64,000 bases of DNA from Colius striatus (lineage: Eukaryota; Chordata; Aves; Coliiformes; Coliidae): the NCBI RefSeq assembly GCF_028858725.1, contig NC_084774.1:4562001-4626000 (forward strand), read 5' to 3'. Of the stretch, positions 1-12,500 are shown piece by piece. Position 1 is the stretch's first letter. Every line of letters starts with the position of its first letter. The notes beneath the pieces were generated by a model that did not search any database, was not told the DNA's origin, and saw only the letters and a list, made by a program, of their open reading frames with translations. Made by a program: the position numbers and the translations under genes.

Positions 1-352
1 TGGAAGAAGCTGTTCTGACTAAAAGCAGAGGGTGCTACAGGAGCAAGGGTGGGGTGGTTGTTCGTGTCTTTGGGTTGAGAAGACTGTGGGATTGAGTTTG
101 TCACAGAGAGACAGTGGGTTTGATACATGGGAGCAGGGCTGAAACAGGCTCAATCACATCAGTTGGCTTTAGGGAGAGCTTGGGATTGGGGAGAAGTTTG
201 GCCCTTGCAGCTGATCTTTCCTGATCATGATGTTGTCCTTGGAGTGCTAAGATCCAAAAGGTGTTGTCTCGTACTATGGCTGTGGTTATTGGGCATAGCA
301 TGTGGAGTGCAAGAGCCAGCCTGGAGCAGTGACCTAGTCCTCTTAATTGCAG
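1..352 (+). other. ZNF341: ZNF341 intron, 3' part (upstream of first visible exon)
   Basis: No exon is recognised here. The stretch ends in an acceptor (aattgcag) at 352. The initiator methionine exon of ZNF341 must lie to the left of the window, because the first visible exon begins inside the conserved [11 protein letters not shown] segment at phase 1. Confidence 0.8.
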
Positions 353-540
353 ATGATGAAGACGTGTTCCTCTGTGGGAAGTGCAAGAAGCAGTTCAACT
401 CACTGCCTGCCTTCATGACCCACAAGAGAGAGCAGTGCCAGGGAAATGCCCCTTCCCTGTCTACGGTGTCGCTGGCCACCAACAGCGTGTACACGCCGTC
501 CATCACATCGGTGCAGCCGGCTCCCAGCGCCGGCCGGCAG
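353..540 (+). CDS. ZNF341: ZNF341 exon with atypical first finger
   Basis: Begins with the last two bases of a split Asp codon and encodes [14 protein letters not shown] onward. The finger is C-x2-C-x12-H-x5-C, that is C2HC rather than C2H2, as in the mammalian protein. Ends in frame at Gln before donor gtaccg. Confidence 0.95.
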
Positions 541-3500
541 GTACCGTGCTGCAGCCAGAGGCTCTGCTGCTGTTGCTCTGTTACTGTGCTTTTGGGACTG
601 GGGAGGACCTCTGGGTGATGCTTTTAGATCCAGCAGCACCTCAGGACTGACCCAGTTGCAGTCCTGTTGGCTTTGAACCTCATAGTTAAAGGTGCCTGGT
701 CCTGTGCAGTGAGGTGTCCTACAGCATCAGTGTCTGATTGCCCTTTTTTCAGGGCAGGAGGGGGTTTATGTTGTGTCTGTGCTACAACCAGACTTTGATT
801 CTACTGAAAAGCCCCAGTGTCACTGCTGACAGGCTGACCACCTACCTGGGTGCATGCTGTGCAGTGCTCAGGGTGGAATGGCTCTTGCTGTTTCCTTGGG
901 CTGTAGTCTGGCTTGTGGGCAGAAGAAGAAGGCAATGTCTGGCAGCTTCATCCCTGTATCCCTCCTCTGTTTCCTGCAAGTAAGCCCACATAATGTGTGA
1001 CAAGCATTAAGGGAATGCCCTCACTGGAGTAACTCTTCTTCCCAATACACTTCTCAGGAGCGAGTCCCTTGTGTGTGACATGTACTGTGCCTCTGATCGA
1101 GGTGGCTTCCAAAGTGCTTTCAAACCAACTGCGTTTTTCAAGTTACTGTAGTGCCAGTGGATGGTGCTGCCAAGGGCTGCAAACACAGGTTGTTTCCACT
1201 CAGCAAATGGGACAGCCAGTCTCCGCTCCTGTGATCCTGTTAGTCTCAAGAGATGAGCCTGACATTCACGGTCTGAAGCCAGAGCAGCCTTGCTCAGTTC
1301 CTCACCTTCCATAGCTGGGGAAAGCACCCAGGGAAGGCCTGAACTTGTCTGTGACCAGTTTACCCTGCAGATCTTGTTTAGCAACCCCTGATTTGAACTG
1401 TAGCTAGTGGCCACTTGCCTGAGCTACTGTGATATTTTTTTTTACCTCCTTTTCTGAAGAGTGTTTCTGGAGTTGCCTTACTGTTAACAGCCAGAAACTG
1501 AAACAGACTCAGCAGGAAGCTGGAGATGATGACTGTGGCTCATCTGCTGACCAGAGGCTGTGAAAGCAGAGACTCTGAGGTTCAGTAAAAAGCAGTGTCA
1601 TCGGTTTTTGTTGTTTGTTTCATCCTGTTACAGGTCAACAATGCATCTTTTGTTTTTCTTTCAGCAAATTTCTACATACATCACTGTTCCCCCATCACCT
1701 TTGATTCAGACCTTGGTGCAGGGGAACATCTTAGTGAGCGATGAGGTGCTGATGTCAGCCATGTCTGCTTTTACATCTTTGGACCAGCCCATGCCACCAG
1801 TGCAGCCCCCAGCACAGGTAAGGGGCATGCATGGCTGCAGGGAGTTCCCCTGGATTGGGCTGTGCTGTGCAGCAGGAGAGTCCTGGCAGTCATTCACACT
1901 CTAGAGATGTGCTTCAATGCTGAGTCCTGGGCACCTTCCCAACGTGACAGCCAGGCCCAGGAAGGTGTGATAGATATTTATCAGGATGGCTCCAGGTCCT
2001 GCTCTCTCTTTGTCTCCTTGTTATTGGAGGCTCAGAACTTCGAAGCTTGGCCTCTCTAGCTTTTTGTTGAGCTCCTCTATAGTGATTGGCTTCCAGAGCC
2101 CTTGTCAGTTTGCTCCATGCCTCCCTCTCCTCCTGGCATGGTTGTTTTGGGCTCTCCTTGGGGATGACTGGGCTGTATACATGAAAAGTGTACTGAAAGT
2201 GTTCTTTGTAACCAGAAGGATTAAAAGCTTTAAAAACAAAGTGGTTAAAAGAAAAAAGCAATGGGGTTTGAGCACTTGGGCTTTGGAGGAGACAATGCCT
2301 GGTCCAACCTGTGAGCTGGACAGCATCAAGCTATCAGCGCTGTTCCTGCAGGTGCCATTTGAAACTGAGGGAGTGAGGGTGAGGGAGTGAGGGAGCAGCC
2401 CCTCCAGCTCACTGCTGCTGCATTTTCAACACCTTGTCTGTCTTTCCCTGTTGTACTTTCAGAGCAGTTTGAGTATGCACCCCGGGGCTGGCTACCTCTC
2501 CCAGCCCCCCCCACCACCACCCCCGCCCCCGCCGCCCCCTCCTCAGCCTCCGCCGCCACCCGCCCCCAGCATGGGGCCCCCGGGGCAGCCCAGCGCCGGC
2601 AGCGGCGTGGTGGAAGTGTACAGCGCCCCTGCTCCCCTGGCACCAACCAGCACCGTGGAGATCCAGACGCTGGGGATGCAGCCCTACCCACCCATGGAGG
2701 TAAGGCCAGAGGCCCTCGCAGAGTCCCAGCGTGGTGGGGCTTGGAAGGGCCCTGCAGGGCTCATCCAGCCCAACCCCCTGCTGAAGCAGGTTTTCCTTTC
2801 CAGAGGTTGTCAGCAAGATGATGAGGATTCTGAGAACAAGTTGTTAAAGGGGATGGAGGAAGACTTGGCTGGCACAGACTTAGGAGACCTGAATATCTCT
2901 GTGGTTAAGGGATACCTGTTAGTGTTGGGAGGGAGAGGGAGCTGAGGTGAGGGGCTCACCTCCCAGAGGTACAGAGCACCCTGCTGCACGCTGCAGGCTT
3001 CAGTGAAGAGTTCAGTCTAAATACCAATAAGCTTGACCAGGCAGCTTTTCCTAAAGAGAGTCCCAGGCAGGGGTGGATTTACAGCAGGTCAGCATTGTTA
3101 TTCACAACAGAAACTACTGGTTGTGATGGGTTTGTCAGCTTTATCTTTGTAGCTGGTGTCTGACCTGGAAGAGCCAGTAGTCAGAAGTGGACAGGGATGT
3201 TGGTGGTCTGTGTGAGTTTATCAGGGTGGGCAACAGGCATGACCTTCAAACCACATCACACCAGAATGATGCCTCTATCTTTTTCTATAAGGACCTGCTT
3301 GAGCAGGGGGTTTGGACTAGATGCTCTTTGTTGGTCCCTTCCAACCCCTGCCATTCTGTGATTACATGATTCTGTGGTGCTGATGTGAACAGCTGTGCTT
3401 TGCCACCTGGTTTTCCCATGCTTTCCTTCTGACCTGTAGTCCTGTCAGGTCAGGCAGCAGGGCATGGAGATCTCTGCCCTCAGGGCTGCTGCAGACCCAC

Positions 3501-6500
3501 AGGGTCAGTGGTCCTTTTGATAACTTGCTCTGGAGGGATGAGAAGCTCTTTTAGGCATAAGACATAGATGAGGGACTAGATGAGTGTTTCTTTGCTGGCC
3601 TGTTCCTGCTGCAGTCACTGCTGCTTTGGTGTTCAGCAGGAGAGAGTCACACTGTGCAGGGTGTTGGTTAGTCACACACTGGGGAACCAGAAATCTGATC
3701 TAGTTTGTCAGGAAGCAGAAACCTCAGCCAGACTAGTAACCTGGTGTGGGGAGTGTTCCTGGAGATGAAGGTTAGGGCACAGTATAACTCTGGGGGCCAA
3801 ACCTGTTTGCACTGATAAATTGCATTCCCACAGGTACCGAGCCAGTGTGTGGAAAGTCCCGTGTACCCCTCTCCTCCTGTGTACAGCCCTGGCAAGCAGG
3901 GGTTCAAGCCCAAAAGCACAAGCACTCCTACACCTCTGACCAGTGCAGCAGGAGGTGGTGTGGTTGGTTTTGATTCCACCTCTGCTGCCAAAAGTCGACG
4001 CTGCAAAACGGAGAGTGGGCTGCAGGAGGGTGAGTGTCCCTGCAGCATCTGCCCTGCACTGACCTGGAGGCCACTCTGCTTGTCCCGTAGCAGCCTGTGG
4101 AGCCACGGGCTCTCCAGGCCCTGTGGGGTGGCACTGGCTGGCCATGCAGCTCCTGAGGAGGAACATGATGCCCTGCACAAAGCTCTCAAGAGCAGGTGAA
4201 AGTGTGGATGTGCTTTTTGTCTGTCACTTCTGAGTGCACACACAAAAGGACTGTCACGGTGCTACTGTGTGGGCAAGCTTGTGCTAAATCTCTGCAGCTC
4301 CCTGCTCCCTGCTGTGAGTTTGAGGAAAACACACCTGTCTCCATGTGAGGCAGGACAGGGCCCTGTCCTGGGACAGGATGGAGCAGCATCAGGTCCTCAC
4401 TGCCCATTGTTGCTGTGGTGCAAGGGCACCCACCTGAGTGACAAGGGAGGTCCCAGGTGTGAGGAGGAGCACAGCCACGTGACCTTCCTCCCCAGAAGGA
4501 TGTTCCAGCTGTACAGAGACAAGGGTTTAACCTCACTTGCAGAGCTGTGAATGGTGATGCAGGCTGCAGCTCTCAGACCAGGATTTCCTGGAGCAGCCCA
4601 TGGTTCTGCTGTTCTCGTTGGCTTATACCCCATCATAGAAGATGTGCCTGATCTTCTGGATGGGAGAGATGTGCATGTGCTCTTGCCTGGTGGTTGACCT
4701 TGGTGAGTTCATAGGAGGGAGACAGAGCTGAGACCCTTCTTCTCACTAATCCTGCATCTTTTACCAATGCCTAGCATGAATTTAAGGTAGGTGACTTGTA
4801 GTCCCAACTGGAAGGGTCCCTGGAGTGGTTCCTGAAGGGCTCCCTCCACTACTCACAGGCCATGTTTAATGTGTGTTTGTGCCCATGACTCTCCCCAGTC
4901 TGGCCAGGCAGATCTTATCCTTTCATAAGCCCTTTGTTGTTGGTCTTGGGATGAGGGTCCTGTGGTGCAGAGGGGACAGGGCATGATCTCATTGCCTTGT
5001 ATGCTCTTGCTCTTTCAGGCAAACCCAAGTCTCCCAAGCTGAAATGCACTTACTGTGACAAGGCCTTTACCAAGAACTTTGACCTGCAGCAGCACATCAG
5101 AAGGTAACAGTGCCACCAACCTGGACACAGCACAGTGACTGGGGTGGAGGTGGGCACAGCTCTGCTGAGGGACTCTGCACAGTCCAGTAGACCTTGCATT
5201 CATCACATCCCAGACTGTGCTGCTCTGGGAGATGATCCTTCATCTCCCTCACTCCAGATACTTTCTCCTCAGTGGCTGGGCTGAAGGCTGCAGCATGGAT
5301 GTAATCTTCTTGCTGATTATGGCCTGGGGCTGGAGACTTGTTTTTCTCACTGATGAGACTTTGAAAGCCAAACCTGTTTTTGCCTTACTACTGGAGCAGC
5401 AGCATCTCTACTGCTCACTTCTGCCCTTTCCTCTGCTTTCCTCCCCTAGCAAGCTACAGCCCTTGTCTTTGCTGGTGTTAGCAAATCATAAGCCAAGCTC
5501 AGTGTCTGTATAGGAGACTCTTCTAAGGGAGCTTTCCCCTGGCAGGAGGCAGTTGAAATCTTCAGTATTTCTCTCAGTGGAGTCTATTGGACTCAGGAGA
5601 GATGAGAAGGAACAAGTGGTGGTTTCACTCCCCTTCCAGGCCTGGACCCCTCACATGATGTACTCTGTGTGTTACAGTCTGCTCTCTCTCCTGAAGCAGA
5701 AGGGCAGAGTACAAAGACCTTGCTGCTGTGGACAGGAGAGAGTAAATTCAGGGAGATTAGGGGCTGCAAGCTAGAAGAAGCTTGTGTGCAGTGGAGGGAG
5801 GGCTGACAGGGAAGAAACAGATTGTACCTCTGATAAAGTCCCCAAGGTCCATGTGGAGCCCCAGCAGCAAATGCCCTGATGTTGCTTCAGAGCTCTTTTC
5901 TTCTCCCACTTCTCCCTTTGATCCCTTGTCACCCCTAGACTGCAGATGTTTTGTCTGTGCATCAGGCTTGTTTCCCCAGGCCTTTCACAACACAGGTACC
6001 CTGGTTAGTCAGGTCTCAAAGCCCTTGTTTGCCTGCTCCGAGTGCTGATGTACCAGGGGGCTGCCTGGGGGCTGCCTCTTCTCTCTGGCTGCTGACACTG
6101 TACCACCTGCCTTCAGTCACACAGGTGAGAAGCCCTTCCAGTGCATCGTGTGTGGCCGAGCCTTTGCCCAGAAGTCCAATGTGAAGAAGCACATGCAGAC
6201 CCATAAGGTGTGGCCTCCAGGGCTGGGCTGCACCATCTCCCGCAACTCCATCACAGTGCAGGTCATGGCCTTGAATCCCAACCAGCCAGAGGATGAGGAG
6301 AACACAGGTCTGCTGCATGGGGATGGCCTGTATGGGGCAGAGTGGGGATGGGAGGAGTCTGCATAGCCCTGCAGCCCCACACAGGGATGGAGGGGAGCTG
6401 GGAGCTGTTTGTGTTCCTCCTGTGGGGCTGAGCAGGACACTCAGAGAAGTTCACCCTGGAGAAGAGAAGGCTGAGGGGAGAATCTCATCAACACTTACAA

Positions 6501-9500
6501 GTACCTAAAGGCTGTTTGTCAAGAGGATGGGGCAACACGTTTTTCTGTTGTCTCCAGTGACAGGATAAGGGGTGATGGACAAAAGCTGGAACACAAAAAG
6601 TTCCACTTAAACATAAGGGAAGACTTACTTACTGTTCATGTGAGGGAGCCCTAGCCCAGGCTGCCCAGGGAGGGTGTGGAGGCTCCTTCTCAGGAGGTTT
6701 CCAAACCCACCTGGACGTGTTCCTGTGCCCCCTGAGTGAGGGCAACCTGCTTTAGCAGGGGCTTGGACTCTGCAGGCCCCTTCCAGCCCCTGCTATGCTG
6801 GGATTCTGTGAGTCTTGTTTGCCCAGCTCCTGCTGGCAAGTGCCTCCCTTCATACCCTGACCCACAATGAATTCAGATGCTGGTGGAGACCTTGGCTTCA
6901 AACTCTGTGCCAGTGTGTGCATGCAGACAGGGCAAGGTGTCTTGCCTTCTCCCTGGTAGGTGTAGCTTTAGCAGTGCATGAGCCACACTGACATCTCTGG
7001 TCCAGTGGCCAGACAAGCTGGTGGTTTAGCACAGCCCAGTGCTCTGGCTCGTTTGCAGTGTGCAAGTTGTGTCTGGGCTGGGTCTGGCCCCAGCAGCCAA
7101 CTACAAATACTTGAGGCAGAGAAGAGCTCCTTGCTGGCACACAGTGTCTACATACCCTGTCTGCTGGTGGCCTCAGTCCTGGTAGGAGAGGAGGGGATGC
7201 AGTGACAATACCATGCTAGGACAAGGCCTCACTGAAGCTGCTCTCTGCAGATGTCATGGACTGGGAGCTGGATCTTGCCTCCTGCCCCTGGCTCTGTGTC
7301 TCTGTTCTCTGGCAGAGGCCTGTTCTGATGACTGCTCCATGGAGCACAACTGTATCCCCGGAAAAAGAGAATGTGTTGAGGAGAGGAAGGTGGAGTAGTC
7401 AGAGCTCTTCATAAACTGTAGGCAAATGTGAAACTACCCTGTTAGTGAGATTCCTTGAGCTAAAGAATCTGTCTTTGTATGATCCTGAACTAGATGAGGT
7501 TGCTCAAAGCCTCATCCAGCCTTCATGTCCTGTGCTGATCCACAGCTTCTGTGAGCAACAGATGTCTCACCACCTTCCTTGTAAAAACCTTCCTTGTATC
7601 CAATCTAGACAGACCCTCTTTCTGTATGAAATCACTGCCCCTTGTTCTGACACTACAAGCCTTGGTAAAGAGCCTCTCTCCATCGTTCTTATCAGCCTTT
7701 ATCTATTGAAAGGCTGCAATAAGGAAGAAGAGGGCTCTTCCCAAGGACTAGCTCACTTCATAGTCCTTCTGAAAGGCCTTGCTAGGAGCTTTCATGGTTT
7801 GATGTGACTGTTGGCCAGGGAGCTTTGTGTGTCAGGAGATCTCCCATGGGCTGCTCCCTTTCCACAAATGCCTCAGGGAGCCTCACCACAGGAAAACACA
7901 TTTAGATGGAAAAAAGCCCCAGAAGTTATGTCAAATATCCAGGTCAGTTCCCCATTGTTTAGTGCTTGGCAGTGGGAGGGGAGGGGCTGGACTCCAGGAG
8001 CTTGAAGGGCTTTTTCAACCAAACCAATTCTCTGATTCTCTCTCTGAAGGGAAGGATGATCCCAGAGCCAGGCCTGGTGTGGCCTGGCAGTCTGGTGCTG
8101 TTTGCAGAGCAGCTTTCAGAGCTGTCCCATGGCAGGCTGTGACTTTTTCTCTCCTTTTCTCCAGGTTTGACTCAGCCCTCAAGGAATCCTGCACCACCTC
8201 CCCAAGACATGCCTCCCCTGGATGAGAGTGAGGGGGGCAAACTGGAAGCCAAGCAGGTTGTCCTGATTGATAGCTCTTATCAGTGCCAGTTCTGCCCCAG
8301 CAAATTCAACACCTACTTCCAGCTCAAATCACACATGACCCAGCACAAGAATGAGCAGGTAGGGACAGAGGTTGCCCTGTGTCAGTGGTGAGATTGGGGT
8401 GGGCTCCCAGGATCCATCCTGAGGCTGTTGCTCTTTAAAGCTGCCAGTGCTTCCCATGCAGCCTGGCTCTCTGTATGTTTGGCTTGCAGCTGTGTGCTAA
8501 GTGAGGAGGTTTGAGTGGCTAGAGAATGAGCAAAGAAGTGAAATGCAAAGTTTTCAGTGTGGGTGGGAGATTGCAGGACAGTCACTGCTGGGGTGTTGTG
8601 GTTTCACCCACTCGAGTGGTTTCAGCTGCTCCCACCAAGGCCCCATTCTCCCTCCCTGCTTTCTTAGGGGAGTGCTCTGATGGTCTGTGTGTGCAGAACA
8701 TTCACCTCCCAGCAGGTTCTGCTGTTGTCTTCACCTGGAGCTATCAGCCACATTTGGATGCCAGGCTGCTCTTTGCTGTCTTTGAACACCTTTCCCCTGA
8801 GGATGGCAGCAGGGGAGGGGGATGTTTTCCCACCACAGTGCGTCCTGCAGTAATTTCAAAGTCCTGATCCAGCTGTGGGCATGGTGGGATGCTCTGGGAA
8901 CTACAGTGCTGCTTCAGAACATCAGCTCAGCTGGTCAAGGGGCAGTGGGCCCTTTCTGGAAGTGACCCAGTGGCAAGGATTTCCAAAAAGGAAGGCCACT
9001 CTGACTGCTGGCAGAGGCTTTTCCCTCTTTGTTTCCATGATGTGCCACTCCAGTCGCTCTCCCTTCTTCTCCCAGGTGTACAAATGTGTGGTGAAAACTT
9101 GTGCTCAGACCTTCCAGAAGCTGGAGTCCTTCCTTGAGCACATCAAGAGCCATCAGGAGGAGCTGAGTTATCGCTGCCACCTCTGCAGCAAGGACTTCCC
9201 TTCCCTCTATGAGCTTGGTGTCCACCAGTACTCCCACAGCCTGCTGCCCCAGCACGGCCCCAAGAAGGACGTGGCCGTGTACAAGTACAGTAGCAATGGG
9301 TGCTCACAAGGCTTGTAGGAGTGAGTGGGTGCAGAGTGTGCTTGGCTGAGAGTGGTGGGCAGGTCGAAGGGGATGTGTTCAGCCATATATTCAACCTTTT
9401 TGGGGTTCTTTTGGACACCCAGAGGGAAAATGGGGGCCCCTCTCCACCCCTCCCCTGGGCTGCTGGGGCTGAGCACTCAGTGCAAGACATCTTTCAGAAA

Positions 9501-12500
9501 GATGGTGGAGGGCTGGGATCACTTCTGTAGGAAGGCACCATCACTGCAAGTCAAGATTGAGATGGGCACAGCTGAAACTCTGCTGGGTTGGGCCAGAGGA
9601 TGCTGAGTGTGAGTGTGATCTGGCTAGGTGGGTTACTGAGGTTTCAGAGCATCTGAGCAGTGGTGTTACCGTCCATAGCAAACCCACCCTGCTAAATCAA
9701 CCTGGAAGGTGGCTGGTGAAGGGGCTGGGCAGTCCTGCCTGGGCTCTGCCTGTGGTGTGGGGTTTGCTGGCCATAGCCTCATTCACAGGCGCTCTGTCCT
9801 TTCTCTCCACATTCAGATGTGTGAAGTGTGTAAATAAATACTCCACCCCAGAAGCCCTGGAGCACCATCTGCAGACAGCAACGCACAACTTTCCCTGTCC
9901 TCACTGCCAGAAGGTGGGTGTGTGGCTGCTGCCTGAGCCACTGCACATGTAGCAAGGGCTCTGAGCGGGTGGGAGCCCTCCCTTTCCTTTCCCTACCGCA
10001 GTACAGACTGGCAGGGTCATGAGGTGTGTTTCAGAGAGACAGAGGTGATGGCTGCCCTGGCCTCCATCTCTTTGCCCTCTGACACAGGGTTTGTTCCTTC
10101 CCACAGTGCTGGCTTTTCTCCTGGGTCCTGTTTGCTGAACAAAATTTGTCAGGAGAGCTCCCTTGTTCCCACAGCAGCACAGGACTGCACAGCAGGCTGC
10201 TGTCCTCACTTCTTAAAAGCACCAGGAGGAGCGAGGGTGGTGTGGGAAAGTCTTGGAGTGGCTCTGACCCACCACGTCTGGCCACTGTGGCTGGAAGGGT
10301 TGGGCACAGCCCTGGGTCCCACAGGAGCTTGTACATCCCATTGCTGTCCTCATCTCTCCTCTTGCAGCACTGTGTCTCCTCCAGTCTCTGGGTTTCCTCT
10401 CATTCCTGTCTTTTGGATGTGTTTTGTGTCCTTGGCAAAGGGAAACCTGTCTGAGCGATGTGACTGGGACTGGACTGATGCCTGGGGAGGTTTTGGCTGG
10501 AAATACTCTCCTCAGCACAGCCCCTGAGAGGGTTTGAGGGACAGGGTTTGGTGGGGGTTGAACTCTAAGAAATTATTTTTGAAATCCAGACTAAAAGTGA
10601 GACCCTTGGTGCTCTGTTTATGGCAAAGGAAATGACAATGCTGCCCTGTGGGCAGGCACAATCTCAAAGGAGGGACCACTCTGTACTGAGGTAGCTCAGG
10701 AAGGGGGAAGGCACCCCTGCCATGGTTAGTGACCTAACCCATCTTTCTTCACCTGTTTTCTCTTCACCTCCCCCACCAGCTGACAGATGTCCTTCTGAGC
10801 CAGGGTGGGATGTTCAGCATAGGGCTTTAGAAGCCCATTATCTGCAGCAGTACTTTTTACTCCTGATTATATTCTCATTTGGATGTATCCTATTTGTTTA
10901 TATCTCTATTGCTGCTTTCTGGGAGCCTTTGATAACAGATTCTGGGGAGCACAAAAGAGTTAACCCTGTGGGAAGGCAGAAACTGCTGGGAGTCCTTGCT
11001 CAGCTCATCCTTCTGCTGGCCTTGGTGGGAGACTGCCCATCCATGCATCCATCCTTCCATCCATCCATGCATCCATCCTTCCTTCCATCCTTCCATCCAT
11101 GCATCCTTACATCCTTCCATCCATACATCCATCCATGCATCCATCCTTCCATCCATCCATACATCCTTCCATCTGTCCATCCATCTTTCCATCCATCCTT
11201 CCATGCATCCATCCATCCATCTATCCATCTTTCCATGCATCCATCCTTCCATCTATCCATCTATCTTTCCTTCCATGCATCCATCCTTCCATGCATCCAT
11301 CCTTCCATGCATCCATCCTTCCATGCATCCATCCTTCCATCTGGGGTGCTGAGCCTCAGCAGTATGGTGATACAGATTTAGCAGCAAGGTCTCAGCTCCT
11401 GTGTTTCTTAAGGATAAGAAGGGTTATTGTTCCTTTTGCTTGTTTTCTTTGCTTGTTCTTTTAAGCTCTGTCTATGAGGCTTTGCTCAGTGTGTCCCTCC
11501 TGAGAAAGCTGTCACCTTCTTACCCCTTCCATGCAGGCTACAGCTGAGTGGGCTCAGCAGTGTCCCCTGTGTGCTGCTGGCTGTCAGCTGGGTTTCTGTG
11601 CCTTGCAGGTGTTCCCCTGTGAGCGGTACCTGCGCCGCCACATCCCCACGCACGGCGGCGGCAGCAAGTTCAAGTGCCAGATCTGCAAGAAGTTCTTCCG
11701 GCGGGAGCACTACCTCAAGCTGCACGCCCACATCCACTCTGGTACAGCCCCTGGCACAGCCCTCACTGCCCCTGTAATGCCCTGGCTCTTGCCCTGATCA
11801 CCAGAGTAACAGAGCTGACTGCACGAGTCCTTTCATAGAGAATGGTTTGGGTTGGAAAAGCCCTGGAAGCTGCTGCAGTCCCAGCCCTCTCCTCACCCTG
11901 CCCAGCCCAGCACTAACCCCTGGCCCTCAGCACCTCAGCTCCACAGCTTTGGGATCCCTCCAGGGCTGGGCACTCCCCCAGCTCCCTGGGCAGCCTGGCA
12001 CAGGGGCTGACACCCCTCTCAGGGAAACAGTTCTGCCTCAGCTCCAATGTAAAACTCTCCTGGGGCAACTTGAGGTGTTTCCTCTTGCCCTGTCACTTGT
12101 TACTTGGTCCCTTTTCCCAACCCCCAGCTCCCTGCAGCCTCCTGACAGGGAGTGTCAGACAGTGCTCCTGACTCCTCTCAGCCTCCTCTTCTCCAGGCTC
12201 AACACCCCCATCCCTCAGCCCCTCCCCAGCCCCTTGTGCTCCAGCCCCTTCCCCAGCTCCGCTGCCCGGCTCTGGCCACGCTGCAGCCCCTCAGTGTCCC
12301 TGTGGCAGTGAGTGAGGGGCCCAGCACTGAGCACAGCCCTGGAGCTGCAGCCTCCCCAGAGCCCAGCACAGGGGGACAATCCCTGCTCTGCTGCTGCTGT
12401 CACCCCAGTGCTGATCCCAGCCAGGATGCCCTTGGCCTTCTTGCCCACCTGGGCACGCTGCTGGCTCATGTTCAGCTGCTGTCACCAGGCCCTTTCCCTC

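Noticed and set aside
10890..11381. Long His-Pro-Ser-Ile and Met-Asp-Gly-Trp repeat frames on both strands
   Set aside because: They are translations of the CCAT/CCTT array; a period-4 repeat gives open frames in every phase.
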